From contig CAYMRB010000032.1 of assembly GCA_964392615.1 (NCBI GenBank), positions 1 to 39,851 on the forward strand: a stretch of 39,851 bases of DNA, written 5' to 3'. Under the pieces are notes generated by a model. That model worked only from the letters and a program-made list of their open reading frames with translations. It did not search any database and was not told the DNA's origin. Shown piece after piece: positions 1-9,500 of the stretch. Each line of letters starts with the position of its first letter. The first letter of the stretch is position 1. A program made the translations under genes and the position numbers. The DNA comes from CAYMRB01 sp964392615. Lineage in GTDB: Bacteria; Planctomycetota; UBA8108.

Positions 1-1043
1 AGGCGGCGGGCATTTTCATAGAGTCCCGAGTGAAGAAATCCCAGGAGCGGGCCGTTTGAATCCCGCAGCCATACCCCCTTGAAATTGACCATGGGGCAGA
101 CGCCGCCCTGTGCGTCCTGCTGGACGAGAAGCAGCACCTTGAGCCCCTCGACGAGGTCGTCCAGCCGACGATCTCCGCTCGTGACGTGAACCGTCGGGGC
201 AAGCTTCGCGTTCCACCACGCGACCGTTTCTGCCAGCAGCCGATCGTGGCGGCTGACGACGCGCTTCCTGACGGCGGCCGCGGCCTCCGCCGACTCCGAG
301 AAGAGAAGCGCCAGGCACAAGGTGCGAGGCTCGCCCGGGGCAACGCCGGCAATCGAGACCGCGAGCCGATCGCCGTCGCGCTCGAGCTCCCCGCCGATCA
401 TCACGGGCCGCAGCCGCGCCACGCGCCCCCTGTGCGGATACTCGAAGTAGAATCCCTGCTCGTCGCGCTGCATCGCGCGCCCGCGAAACTCGAGCGCCAG
501 CGTCACGTCGCGGCTGGCGTCGTCGAGACACTCCATGGTGATCCAACGCAGAATCGCGGTGAACCCCGGGGGCGCCGCCGTCACCGTCCTCAGCCGGAAA
601 CGCGCGCCCTGCTCGCTGGTCAACACGACCGGCGCGCCCCGCACGCTATGGCAGCTCTGCAGAGGTAAGTCGACCGTCGCATCCGCCTCGCGGAGCGTCA
701 TGGAGAGCTCGCCGAACCCGCCGACGGGATTGTGGTTCCCAGCGGTCTGATAGCGAGGCCCCGTCATCATGAAGAGCGTGTTCTGAGGAAAACCGAGGCC
801 CAGGTACGTGAAGCAGCGCCCATTGCCTACGGGGAACACGCCGAGCTTCTCCCGGCTCTCGACGAGTCGCGTCGTGTCGATGCGACCGGTGTCGATCGAC
901 TGCGACCAGACGCTCACCTGCGACTGAAGCCGCTCGTACGGGGTCGGCTCTCCGCCATGGCAAAGAGAGAGAAGGCATACGGACAGGGCGACGGAGCCGC
1001 AGAGTCGATACGGACGACCGCCGGATTGCCGCTCGATAGACAT
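1..1043 (-). CDS. Secreted glycoside hydrolase-like protein, six-hairpin type (partial, cut by left window edge)
   Basis: Reading leftward from the ATG at 1043 the frame is open for 347 codons and runs off the window, so only the N-terminal part is present. An AAGG sequence lies about 8 bases before the ATG. Residues about 12-29 are hydrophobic and look like an export signal. A beta-rich region follows (GVFPVGNGR, MMTGPRY, GGFGELSMTL). Near the edge the protein reads VNFKGVWLRDSNGPLLGF followed by HSGLYENAR. The WxRDS-x-x-LLGxLxxGxYExAR pattern is typical of the start of (alpha/alpha)6-barrel glycosidases such as the GH15/GH63/GH65 superfamily. The exact family and substrate cannot be assigned from this part. 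Arg-rich readings of the other frames here are shadows. It follows the ovo operon in the same direction but 91 bases away, so it is probably a separate unit. Confidence 0.75.
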   Translation of the reverse strand, partial: MSIERQSGGRPYRLCGSVALSVCLLSLCHGGEPTPYERLQSQVSVWSQSIDTGRIDTTRLVESREKLGVFPVGNGRCFTYLGLGFPQNTLFMMTGPRYQTAGNHNPVGGFGELSMTLREADATVDLPLQSCHSVRGAPVVLTSEQGARFRLRTVTAAPPGFTAILRWITMECLDDASRDVTLALEFRGRAMQRDEQGFYFEYPHRGRVARLRPVMIGGELERDGDRLAVSIAGVAPGEPRTLCLALLFSESAEAAAAVRKRVVSRHDRLLAETVAWWNAKLAPTVHVTSGDRRLDDLVEGLKVLLLVQQDAQGGVCPMVNFKGVWLRDSNGPLLGFLHSGLYENARR

Positions 1044-1112
1044 GTGGAGACCTTCTGCAGGCTTGCAGTACGGAGCGCTGATCACGTTCGTGCTCACCGG
1101 TTATCGTACATG

Positions 1113-1138
1113 CTGACGCCGCGGCGTTAGCGCGTCAG
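1113..1138 (-). terminator. Hairpin at the 3' end of the ovo operon
   Basis: CTGACGC (1113-1119) and GCGTCAG (1132-1138) form a perfect 7-bp stem around a GC-rich 12-base loop. The stem overlaps the stop codon of the PLP enzyme. There is no U-tract, so intrinsic termination is uncertain. A 12-base palindrome inside the same stretch offers an alternative fold. Confidence 0.3.
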
Positions 1139-2250
1139 ATCGCGTCCAAGTGCTGTTCGAGGCGCGCCAGGGCATCGGGGAAGCTCGCGAGACCGTATCC
1201 GATGCGAAAGTACGGGCCCGCGGCGTGAAACAGACGACCCGGAATCATCAGAAGGCCGCGCTCTTCGGCCAGGCTCCGCGACAGCCCGTCGATGCTCGAT
1301 GCGCCCCGCCAGCGAGGAAAGGCGAGGCAGCCCGTCTGCGGTCGTCGCCAGCTGAGACGGTCGGAGTGTCGGGCGAAGAAGGCGTCCAGTCGCGCGCGGT
1401 GCGCGCCGTTTCGGCGTCGATTCGGCGGCAAGATCGACTCGCGCGCCCGGATCGCGATGAGAGCGAGGATCTCGTCCGCCGCGCCGTTGCAGATCGAGGT
1501 CCAGCCCTTGACGTCCTCAGCCGCCTGCAGGGCTCGTTCGTCGCGCGTAGCGAGCCACCCGACGCGCACGCCTCCGAGCCCCCAAGCTTTCGACAGGACG
1601 TCCAGCGAGACGGCTCGATCGTACAGCGACGCGGCCGTCGGCGCCGACTCGAGACCGCGGTCGTCGAGCTGGCGAAACACCTCGTCGGAGAAGAGCCAGG
1701 CGCCCGAGCGCGCCGCGATCGCCGCGATCTGCGCGAGCTCGCCCTCTCGCAGGACCGCTCCCGTCGGGTTGTGCGGGAAGTTGATGACGATCATGCGGGT
1801 GTCCGGACGAACCGCGTCGTCGAGCCGTTCCAGTGACAGCTGCCACCCCTCCTCCTCGACCAGCGACACTTCCGTCACTGCGGCGCCGATCATCCGGGGG
1901 ATCGAGAGGAGCGCGTCGTAGCACGGAGTGACGACGACCACGTGATCTCCGGCGTCCAGGAGGCCGCGAAGCGCGCAGTAGATCGCCTCCTGAGCGCCGG
2001 CGAACGTGACGACTCCATCCGGCGACACGCCGTCGTACAACGCGGCGATCTCGGCCCTCAACGCGCCGTGACCGCGTGACCACGCGTAGCTCAGCTCGCA
2101 GCGATCCCAGAGCCGCTTCGCCTCCGCGTCCGCCAGCGCCAGCAGCTCGTCCAGCGATAGCGCTTCCGTCGACGATGCCGACAGAGTGGCCGACACCACC
2201 GGATTCCAGCGCGCGTAGAACGCCCCCAGCTCCGAACCGGGAACAGGCAT
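1135..2250 (-). CDS. ovoB: PLP-dependent fold-type I aminotransferase-like enzyme, probable ovothiol sulfoxide lyase OvoB
   Basis: This is a 371-residue aminotransferase class I/II-fold protein. The PLP-binding lysine is Lys221 in LSKAWGLGGVRVGW. The NPTG motif is at 161-164 in INFPHNPTG, Asp189 lies in FSDEVF, and the C-terminal carboxylate-binding Arg is in PYFRIGYG. Its ATG follows the ovoA stop by a single base (TGA-C-ATG), so the two are almost certainly translationally coupled. In ovothiol synthesis OvoA makes 5-histidylcysteine sulfoxide, a PLP-dependent beta-lyase (OvoB) cleaves the C-S bond to give the thiol-histidine, and the OvoA methyltransferase domain finishes the product. The fold alone would allow an aminotransferase or another C-S lyase. 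The OvoB call is inferred from the tight coupling to ovoA. Confidence 0.75.
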   Translation of the reverse strand: MPVPGSELGAFYARWNPVVSATLSASSTEALSLDELLALADAEAKRLWDRCELSYAWSRGHGALRAEIAALYDGVSPDGVVTFAGAQEAIYCALRGLLDAGDHVVVVTPCYDALLSIPRMIGAAVTEVSLVEEEGWQLSLERLDDAVRPDTRMIVINFPHNPTGAVLREGELAQIAAIAARSGAWLFSDEVFRQLDDRGLESAPTAASLYDRAVSLDVLSKAWGLGGVRVGWLATRDERALQAAEDVKGWTSICNGAADEILALIAIRARESILPPNRRRNGAHRARLDAFFARHSDRLSWRRPQTGCLAFPRWRGASSIDGLSRSLAEERGLLMIPGRLFHAAGPYFRIGYGLASFPDALARLEQHLDAI

Positions 2251-2251
2251 G

Positions 2252-4369
2252 TCAGTCCAGTCGCTCCCAAGCCGTCATCTCGGCGACGGTGTGCTGGAAC
2301 TTCCGACGAGTCTCGCGGATCACGAACGGAACCTGGCGCGGCTCCCCGAGCATGCGAAAGCGGGGCGCGAGCGCCGCGGCGAGCCCGTCGAGAGTGGTGA
2401 CGTTCTCACCGTCCCGCTTGAACCCTCCGAGCCAGTGCTCCTTCTCGGTGAACTCGGTGAGCCACGTGTACGGAGAGGTGATGACGAGCACGCCTCCGGG
2501 ACGAATCCGCTCCTGAATCTCGAGGAGGAACTTCCGCGGGTTGTAGAGCCGATCGATGAGGTTCCCGGCGAACACGAGGTCGTAATCGGTGTACAGCGGC
2601 TTCAGGTTGCACGCGTCCGCCTGGAAGAACTCGACCTTGTCGCGCGTCTCGGTCAGGCCGCACTCGTCCAGCCGCTTCGAGCGGTAGGACACCAACTCGC
2701 CCTCGTCGGGGAGGACGTACCGAATGGCCCCCTTCTCGACCATCTCGTCGGCGACGCGGATGAAGCGGGCGGAGAAGTCGAGCCCCGTGACGCGATCGAA
2801 GCCGCGCGCGATCTCGAATGTCGAACGCCCGACGGCGCATCCGATGTCGAGAGCACGCTCTCGTCGCCGGTCGGCCATGAGCTCGAGACAAACATCCGCG
2901 CAGGCTCGCGGGTAGTTGGCCACTCCATAGTGCTCGTCGCCCCAGTGGAAATCGCAATACTGCGCGACGAGCTCGTCCGTCTCGTAGACGTCGCTACGGA
3001 CCACGACGTCGTGCTCGGACTCGACGGGGCGGAAGCCGGCGTGTTGGTAGAAGTGCCGCCGAAAGGCGTAGCGGGAGTCCTTCGTCGCCTCGTTGCCGGT
3101 GGAGATCCACGAACCGCCCTTGATGAGATTGTGCTTCGTGTCGAACGTCGGCGTCGAGAAGTCGTCGTACAGCGGATGGACCTCGAAGCCGGGGAATCCG
3201 GCGATCGGCGTCTCGGTCCACTGCCACACGTTGCCGATGACGTCGTAGAAGTCCCCGAACGCGAACTCGTTCACCGGGCACGACGAAGCCCAGTGCTCGA
3301 GGTTGATGTTGCCGGGAGCGCCGTCCCACCGCGCGACGTCGTCGACCTTCGTGACCTCGCGCAGGCGGTACCACTCCTCCTCGGTCGGCAGGCGGGTCGG
3401 CCGCCCCGTCTGCTCCGCCCGGTAGTTGCAGAACGCCTTGGCCTCGAGGTAGTTCACCTCGACGGGCCAATCCCACGGCATCGCGATCTCTCGCGTCATC
3501 AAGCGCAGGCGCCAGGCGCCGTCGTCCGAGGGCACCCAGAAGCGCGGGTGCTCGGCCTGGAGGTAGGTGCGCCAGCTCCAGCCTTCCTCGGTCCAGTATC
3601 GCTCTTGACCGTAGCCGCCCGCGGCGACGAACTCGCGGAACTCGGCATTCGACACGAGATAGCGCGATGCGCGGAACGCCCCCACCTCGTGCTCGTGACG
3701 GCCGTACTCGTTGTCCCAGCCGTAGAACGGGTGATCGCGATCCTTCCCGAGGACGACCCGACCTCCCGGCACGTCGAGGAGCTCGTTTGTCGGCGGCGTC
3801 CCGCTCTTCTCGCAGATCGCGAACAGGGGCCGATCGCGAACGAGCTCCAACGGCAGGTGTCGGATAAGGACGGACGACGTCTCGATGTGGATGCGCTCGT
3901 GCTCGATGCCCATCATGATCGACCAGAACGGCGAGTCCCAACCGATGGGCAGCGACAGCGGGAGCTTGCGGATCAACGCATCGACGGTCTTCCGAACGCG
4001 GTCGCGGTACTCGCGAACCTCGTCGACGGATGGCCAGTCGTAGTGGGACTCGTCGAGGTCGTCCCAGGACATCTCGTCGACTCCGACCGCGAAGATCGAC
4101 TCGAAGCGCGGCTGGATCCGTTCGCTCACCACCTTGGCGAGCACCAGCTTGTTGATGAAGAACGTCGCGGGGTGCCCGAGATAGAAGATCAGCGGGTGCC
4201 GGAGAGGGTCGGCTCGACGGTAAAAGGCCTCGTCGCTCGCTAACGTGTCGAAGAGCCGCTCGTCGAGGTCGAACGTCGCGTGGAAGTACCGGCGGATCTC
4301 CTCGCGCTTCTGCTCCGGATCGCCGCTGCCCAGGTCGACGGTGTAGGTCGGCTGCAGATCGAGTGGCAT
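2252..4369 (-). CDS. ovoA: OvoA, 5-histidylcysteine sulfoxide synthase / 4-mercaptohistidine N1-methyltransferase
   Basis: This 705-residue bifunctional enzyme makes ovothiol. It couples cysteine and histidine with O2 at a non-heme iron, then methylates the imidazole with SAM. An N-terminal DinB-like domain (about 1-175) carries the iron-site histidines: His66 in YLGHPATFF and the HxxxHxE motif as HERIHIE at 157-163. An FGE-sulfatase-like domain spans about 195-450 (LPTEEEWYRLR, GNVWQWTETP, HNLIKGGSW). A C-terminal methyltransferase follows, with SAM motif I LDIGCAVGR (508-516) and RPGGVLVITSPY. The frame is open upstream to 4543, but the ATG at 4369 is preferred: AAGGAG lies 8-9 bases before it and homology begins there. 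It is directly coupled to the PLP enzyme downstream. Length and domain order match full-length OvoA rather than the methyltransferase-less EgtB. Confidence 0.93.
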   Translation of the reverse strand: MPLDLQPTYTVDLGSGDPEQKREEIRRYFHATFDLDERLFDTLASDEAFYRRADPLRHPLIFYLGHPATFFINKLVLAKVVSERIQPRFESIFAVGVDEMSWDDLDESHYDWPSVDEVREYRDRVRKTVDALIRKLPLSLPIGWDSPFWSIMMGIEHERIHIETSSVLIRHLPLELVRDRPLFAICEKSGTPPTNELLDVPGGRVVLGKDRDHPFYGWDNEYGRHEHEVGAFRASRYLVSNAEFREFVAAGGYGQERYWTEEGWSWRTYLQAEHPRFWVPSDDGAWRLRLMTREIAMPWDWPVEVNYLEAKAFCNYRAEQTGRPTRLPTEEEWYRLREVTKVDDVARWDGAPGNINLEHWASSCPVNEFAFGDFYDVIGNVWQWTETPIAGFPGFEVHPLYDDFSTPTFDTKHNLIKGGSWISTGNEATKDSRYAFRRHFYQHAGFRPVESEHDVVVRSDVYETDELVAQYCDFHWGDEHYGVANYPRACADVCLELMADRRRERALDIGCAVGRSTFEIARGFDRVTGLDFSARFIRVADEMVEKGAIRYVLPDEGELVSYRSKRLDECGLTETRDKVEFFQADACNLKPLYTDYDLVFAGNLIDRLYNPRKFLLEIQERIRPGGVLVITSPYTWLTEFTEKEHWLGGFKRDGENVTTLDGLAAALAPRFRMLGEPRQVPFVIRETRRKFQHTVAEMTAWERLD

Positions 4370-4562
4370 TCCCCCGCTCTCCTTGGCCTCGAGTCCAGTG
4401 CTCTGGTTCCGCCCCCCAGCGGCAAGCCCGACGGGGAGGCCGTCACGGCCCGGGTGAACGACCTCGGCCCGCGATCGTCGCGAATTGTACAGCGCCGAAC
4501 GAGCCTTTAGGAGCCGCGCAGGAATAACTTCCCATTTTGCCACCCGGCTTTGCCCTCGCCCC

Positions 4563-6380
4563 TCACGAACGGGCGCGGAGCTTCCTCAGGTACTTGCGCG
4601 CGTCGTCGTCTCCGAGCTTCACCGCGCGTTCGAGCGCACGGATCGCCGCTTGCGAGCGTCCTGCCACCTTGCTCTCGGCGACGCCCTTGCCGTACCAGCC
4701 GCCTCTCCAATCCGGGGCTGACTCGATGGCGCGATCAAAGCGTCGGACCGCCTCGCGAGGACGGCGGAGTCCGACGAGAAGCCAGCCCTGCCGCTCCCAT
4801 GACCACGAGTTCGAGGGCTCGAGCTCGGTCAAGCGCTCGTGACACTCGAGCGCCGCCGGATCGCGCTTCATGACTTCGAGAAGCTCGGCCTTGGCCCACC
4901 AGGCACTGACGTAGTCCTCGCTCGCATCGATCGCGCGATCGAAGGATGTGATGGCCTCGTCGTATCGCTCTTCCCGTACGAGCAGCTCGCCGTACTCTAG
5001 CCAGAGACGCCGCGAGTTCGCGGAGACCTCTGCCGCGCGACGGTAATCATCGTCCGACTCGTCGACACGGTCGAGCTTGCGCAGAACGCTCGCCCTCGCA
5101 AGCAGATTGCGCGCCGACGGCTGGCGCCGGCATGCGTCGTCGTAGCGCTCGACCGCCCGGGCGATGGACTCCTCCGGCGCCGGTGTCGTCGCGGTGCTCA
5201 CCAGATGGAACACGGGCCGAAAGCCGACGGTCAGGCGGGTTTCCGCGATGTCGACGGGACGCCGACTCGACGAGCGACACTCGAGTCGGTGCCCGAGACA
5301 GAAGCCGCCGCGTCGCACGACCTGCGGGCTGCCCTCCGCGCGGTACGGATCGGCACGACCGCCGACGCCGTCGGCGTAGCATTCGGCATCGTAGACGTCC
5401 TCGCACCACTCCTCGGCGTTCCCGTGCATGTGGTGCAGGCCGAACGGATTCGGAGCGAACGAGTCGACCGGCACCGGACCGGCCGAGGACTCGCCGCTGA
5501 TGATCCGCGGCCACTCGCCGCCGGGATCGTCGTGAAAGCGTGCCCGTTCGTCGTCGATCTCGTCGCCGAACGAATACAGGCTCTCCGTACCGCCGCGGCA
5601 CGCGTACTCCCACTGCGCCTCCGTCGGCAGACGCAGCCCGGTCTTCGCGCAGAAGCGCTGGCAGTCGACCCAGTCGACGTCCAGAACGGGCAAGCCGCGG
5701 CCCTGGAACCAGGACGGCGTCGGGTCGTTACCCATGACGCGCCTCCACTGCTCCTGGCTGACCTCGTACTTGGAGATCAGGAACGGACTCAACGTCACCT
5801 CGTGACGAGGGGCCTCATCGGCCACGCTCCGCTCGAGCTCGGCGCGTACTTCTGCGGCGTCCCATTCCGGAAGCTGGTACGTCGGGTCGACCTCGCGCAT
5901 CGACTTGACGAAACGCCGCTTCCTCTCGTCCGGCAGCGAGTCGAGATACCGGAAGTCCTCGCGCATGAAACGCACGAGCTCGTCGACGATCCGCTTCAGC
6001 TGCTCTCTCGACGCCCCCATCTCGAACGTGCCTCCCGGCAGTCGAACGAAGACGATGCCCGTCGCCCGATGTCGATACTCCTCGTAGCCCTGGGCGTTCT
6101 CTCCGAGGGCGACGAACTCACGTTCCAGCAGAGCGCGTATTCGCCGCGGCTCGCTACGAGCCGACCAGGATCGCCACCCGAGCACGACGGCGACGCACAG
6201 AAGAACGGAGAGAATCGCGACCGCAGCCGCGAGCCCGCGCCTCTTCCGCCGCTCGCCCGTCTCGCCGTGCGCGAACTCGAACTCCTCGCCGCACCGCGGG
6301 CACCTCTTTCGCGCTCCGATCTCCTCCGGCCGGAGCCGAAGGCGGACGTCGCATTCGGGACAGCGTAGGTGCAGGTTCAT
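4563..6380 (-). CDS. Zinc-ribbon / TM / formylglycine-enzyme-fold / TPR protein
   Basis: A protein of about 605 residues with four modules. An N-terminal zinc ribbon carries two CxxC pairs (RCPECDVR and KRCPRCGEE). One TM helix spans about 50-68 (AVAILSVLLCVAVVLGW). An FGE-sulfatase (SUMF1-type) domain covers about 110-395 (GGTFEMGAS, RLPTEAQWEYACRGG, GNAEEWCEDVYD, RRGGFCLGHRLECRSSSRR, VGFRPV). TPR-like repeats run to the C-terminus. The CxxxxC cysteine pair of true aerobic FGE, expected after RGGSY, is absent. It is therefore probably not the enzyme that matures the nearby sulfatase. Such proteins are common and of unknown role in planctomycetes. The ATG at 6380 just before the zinc ribbon is preferred over one at 6410; neither has a clear Shine-Dalgarno sequence. 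It lies 193 bases upstream of ovoA on the same strand. Confidence 0.8.
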   Translation of the reverse strand: MNLHLRCPECDVRLRLRPEEIGARKRCPRCGEEFEFAHGETGERRKRRGLAAAVAILSVLLCVAVVLGWRSWSARSEPRRIRALLEREFVALGENAQGYEEYRHRATGIVFVRLPGGTFEMGASREQLKRIVDELVRFMREDFRYLDSLPDERKRRFVKSMREVDPTYQLPEWDAAEVRAELERSVADEAPRHEVTLSPFLISKYEVSQEQWRRVMGNDPTPSWFQGRGLPVLDVDWVDCQRFCAKTGLRLPTEAQWEYACRGGTESLYSFGDEIDDERARFHDDPGGEWPRIISGESSAGPVPVDSFAPNPFGLHHMHGNAEEWCEDVYDAECYADGVGGRADPYRAEGSPQVVRRGGFCLGHRLECRSSSRRPVDIAETRLTVGFRPVFHLVSTATTPAPEESIARAVERYDDACRRQPSARNLLARASVLRKLDRVDESDDDYRRAAEVSANSRRLWLEYGELLVREERYDEAITSFDRAIDASEDYVSAWWAKAELLEVMKRDPAALECHERLTELEPSNSWSWERQGWLLVGLRRPREAVRRFDRAIESAPDWRGGWYGKGVAESKVAGRSQAAIRALERAVKLGDDDARKYLRKLRARS

Positions 6381-6482
6381 CGCGGGACTGCCGTGGGTTA
6401 GCGTGGGCATGCCGACCGACGCGACCCCGATGATGCCAGACCGCGGCGACGGACGCTAGGACTATTCCCGATGCGCCCATCT

Positions 6483-6511
6483 TTGTCCGCGCCGCTGTCG
6501 CGGGATATCTT
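6483..6511 (+). promoter_or_regulatory. Sigma-70-like promoter of the sulfatase gene
   Basis: TTGTCC (6483-6488) and TATCTT (6506-6511) are separated by exactly 17 bases and lie 65 bases before the sulfatase ATG, in the divergent spacer between the FGE-fold gene and the sulfatase. Each box matches four of six consensus positions. Assigned by eye. Confidence 0.45.
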
Positions 6512-6575
6512 CGCAGGGTAGAGCGTTGGGCTCGTCCTGTCCGAGCGTCTCGTCTGACACCGGGGAACTCCGCGA

Positions 6576-9500
6576 ATGACCGCCTCCTTCCGAGCGCGAT
6601 CGTGGGCCGGCATCGCTGTCCTGGCTGCCTGTCTCACGCTCGACGTCAACGCGCAGGACGCGCCGCGTCCGAACATCGTTCTGATCTACGCGGACGACCT
6701 CGGCTACGGCGACATCAGCGCGCAAGGCGCCACCGCGATCCGCACTCCGAACATCGATCGACTCGCGGAGGAAGGCCTGCGGTTCACCGACGCGCACTCG
6801 CCGGCGTCGACCTGCACGCCGAGTCGCTTCAGCATGCTGACCGGGGCCTACGCGTGGCGCACCCCGGGAAGCGGCATCGCGTCCGGAGTCGATCCGCTGC
6901 TCATCCGCCCCGGCACCGTGACGTTGCCCGGAGTGCTGCGTCACGCGGGCTACGCGACCGCGGTCGTCGGCAAGTGGCACCTCGGATTGGGGACCGACAG
7001 AACCGACTACAACGCGCCGCGCATCGAGCCGGGCCCGCTGGAGATCGGGTTCGACACGTTCTTCGGTCTGCCGGCGACCGGCGATCGCGTCCCGTGCGTC
7101 TACATCGAAGACCACGGAGTGTTCAACTACGACCCCGCCGACCCGTTGCTCGTCAACTATGGCTCCCGCGTCGGCGACGAACCGACGGCGGCGACGAATC
7201 CAGAGCTCCTCAGATACCCTCCCAGCCGCGGGCACTCCGGCACGATCATCAACGGCATCAGCCGCATCGGCTATATGGACGGCGGCGTGGCAGCGCGCTG
7301 GATCGACGAGGACATGACGTTCGCGCTGACCGACCGCGCGCGGGCGTTCATCGACGAGAACGCGGCACGACCGTTCTTCCTCTTTCTCTCCGCTCACGAC
7401 GTTCACGTGCCACGTCTGCCGCACGCGGACTTCCTGGGCACGAGCGATCACGGTCTGCGTGGAGACGCCATCCACCAGCTCGACTGGATGGTCGGCGCCG
7501 TGCTCGACAAGCTCGACGAACGCGAGCTGGCCGACGATACGCTGGTCATCTTCACGAGCGACAACGGCCCCGTGCTCGACGACGGATACGCCGATGGGTC
7601 GCGCGCCAACCCCGGCGGTCACGACATCAACGGACCGTTCCGGGGCGGCAAGTACTCGCTCTACGAGGGCGGCCACCGCGTGCCGTTTCTGGCGCGATGG
7701 CCGGGTCGGATCCCGATCGGCGTCTCCTCGGCGTTGATCTCGCAGACCGACCTGCTCGCGACGTTCGCAGCACTCGCAGGCCAACCGCTGCCGACCGACG
7801 CGGCTCCCGACAGCGTTGACGTGGCTGCGGAGCTGCTCGGAGATTCGACCGCCGGACGCGGCACGTTCGTCAACCAGAACAACAACGCGACGCCGCTGGC
7901 CCTGCGGCGCGGAAGGTGGAAGTACACCACGAATCGCGCGCTCTACGATCTGGTCAGCGATCCGGGCGAGACGAGGAACGTCGCCGCGGCGAACCCGGAG
8001 ATCATCTCGGATATGGCGGCGCGGCTCGCGGAGATCCGCGCGACGCCGGCCGTGTCTTCCCTGGTCGCCTGGTGGCCCCTGGACGACGGCCGGGGAGACG
8101 AGGCCGCCGATCTCTCCCTCAACGCGAACACCGGCACGCTCGTGAACGCTCCGGAGTGGGCGCAGGAAGAGGGCGGGACGTTCTTGCGCTTCGACGGCGT
8201 CGATCAGACCGTCCGCGTCGACGGCGCTCCATCGCTGCCGAACGACATCACCGTCGCCTGCTGGGCGCGCGGCGCCGCGACGACGTGGAACGCCGCCGCG
8301 ACCCTCGTCGCGGGGCGGTCGCAGTTCTCGCTGTACGCGGTCGACGGAACGACCCGCGTCGGCATCCGCGTGTTCGACGCCGCCGGTACGCCGCACGCCG
8401 CAGAGGTCGACCTCGCGACGATCGCCGGCGTCGCCATCGCCTACTGGCACCACTACGCCGCGAGCTACGACGCCTCGCGAGGAGAGATCGCGCTCTACGT
8501 CGATGGGGTCGAGCGCGCCGCGGAGACGATCGACTCGGGCGTGCTCCGGGCCGGCGACGGGCCGCTGTGCCTCGGCTCGGAGAACCTGCGCGCCGGGAGC
8601 TTCTTCGCCGGCGATCTGTCCGACGCACGCATCTACGATCAGATCCTCGCACCGCAGCGCATCGCGAACATGGCATCGGCGCGGCTGCTCGACGGAGACG
8701 GCGACGCGATGCTCGACGATTGGGAGATGCGCTTCGGGCTGGATCCGTTCTCCGCCGACGACGCGAGCGAGGATCCCGACGGCGATTCGATCGACAACCG
8801 CACGGAGTTCGAACGACGCACGTCTCCGATCATCCCGGACCGGACGACTCCCGGCGCGCTCGTGGCCCACTGGTCACTCGACGACGGCGCCGGGACATCC
8901 GCGACGGACTCTTCCGGCAACGAGCATGTGGGCGTCCTGGCGGGCGGACCGGCGTGGCGATCCGAAGAGGGCCGCGACTACCTGCAGTTCGACGGCGTCG
9001 ACGACCACGTGGTCGTGGAGGGCCTGCCCGATCTGAACGCGCAGGTCACCGTCGGTTGCTGGGCGCGCAGCGACACGCCGGTGTGGAACATCGCCGGCAC
9101 GCTGATGTCGCGGCGGCCGCAGTGGGTGCTGCATCCCTGGCGCGACTCGACGCGTTTCTCGTTCATCGTGTTCCGGCCGGGCGGCTCGCAGGTCAGCACC
9201 GAGATCGACCTCGCGACGCTCCCCGAGTTCGATCTGACCGAGTGGCACCACTACGCCGCGAGCTACGACGCGAACTCCGGCACGACGCGAGTGTACGTCG
9301 ACGGGACGCTGCGGGCCGTGCAATCGATCGGCCCGACGCTTCTGCAATCGAACAGCGACGAGTTGCATCTCGGTCGTGACGTCGGACGATCGCGCTACCT
9401 CGACGGGGCGATCGACGAGGCCTACGTGTTCGACTACGTGCTCACGGCGGACGAGATCCGCGGCTTGATGAGCGGCGACCTCACAGCCGGGGGCTTCCAG

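Noticed and set aside
16..546. 176-residue minus-strand frame at the left edge
   Set aside because: Arg-rich shadow of the truncated glycosidase-like gene, whose frame runs from 1043 through the window edge.
2249..4243. 664-residue plus-strand frame
   Set aside because: Antisense of ovoA, which carries clear family motifs.
4563..6380. Formylglycine-generating enzyme for the adjacent sulfatase
   Set aside because: The required CxxxxC pair after the RGGS-like motif is missing.
6462..8870. 802-residue minus-strand frame
   Set aside because: Antisense of the sulfatase; composition is that of a GC-rich shadow and the sulfatase motifs are complete.
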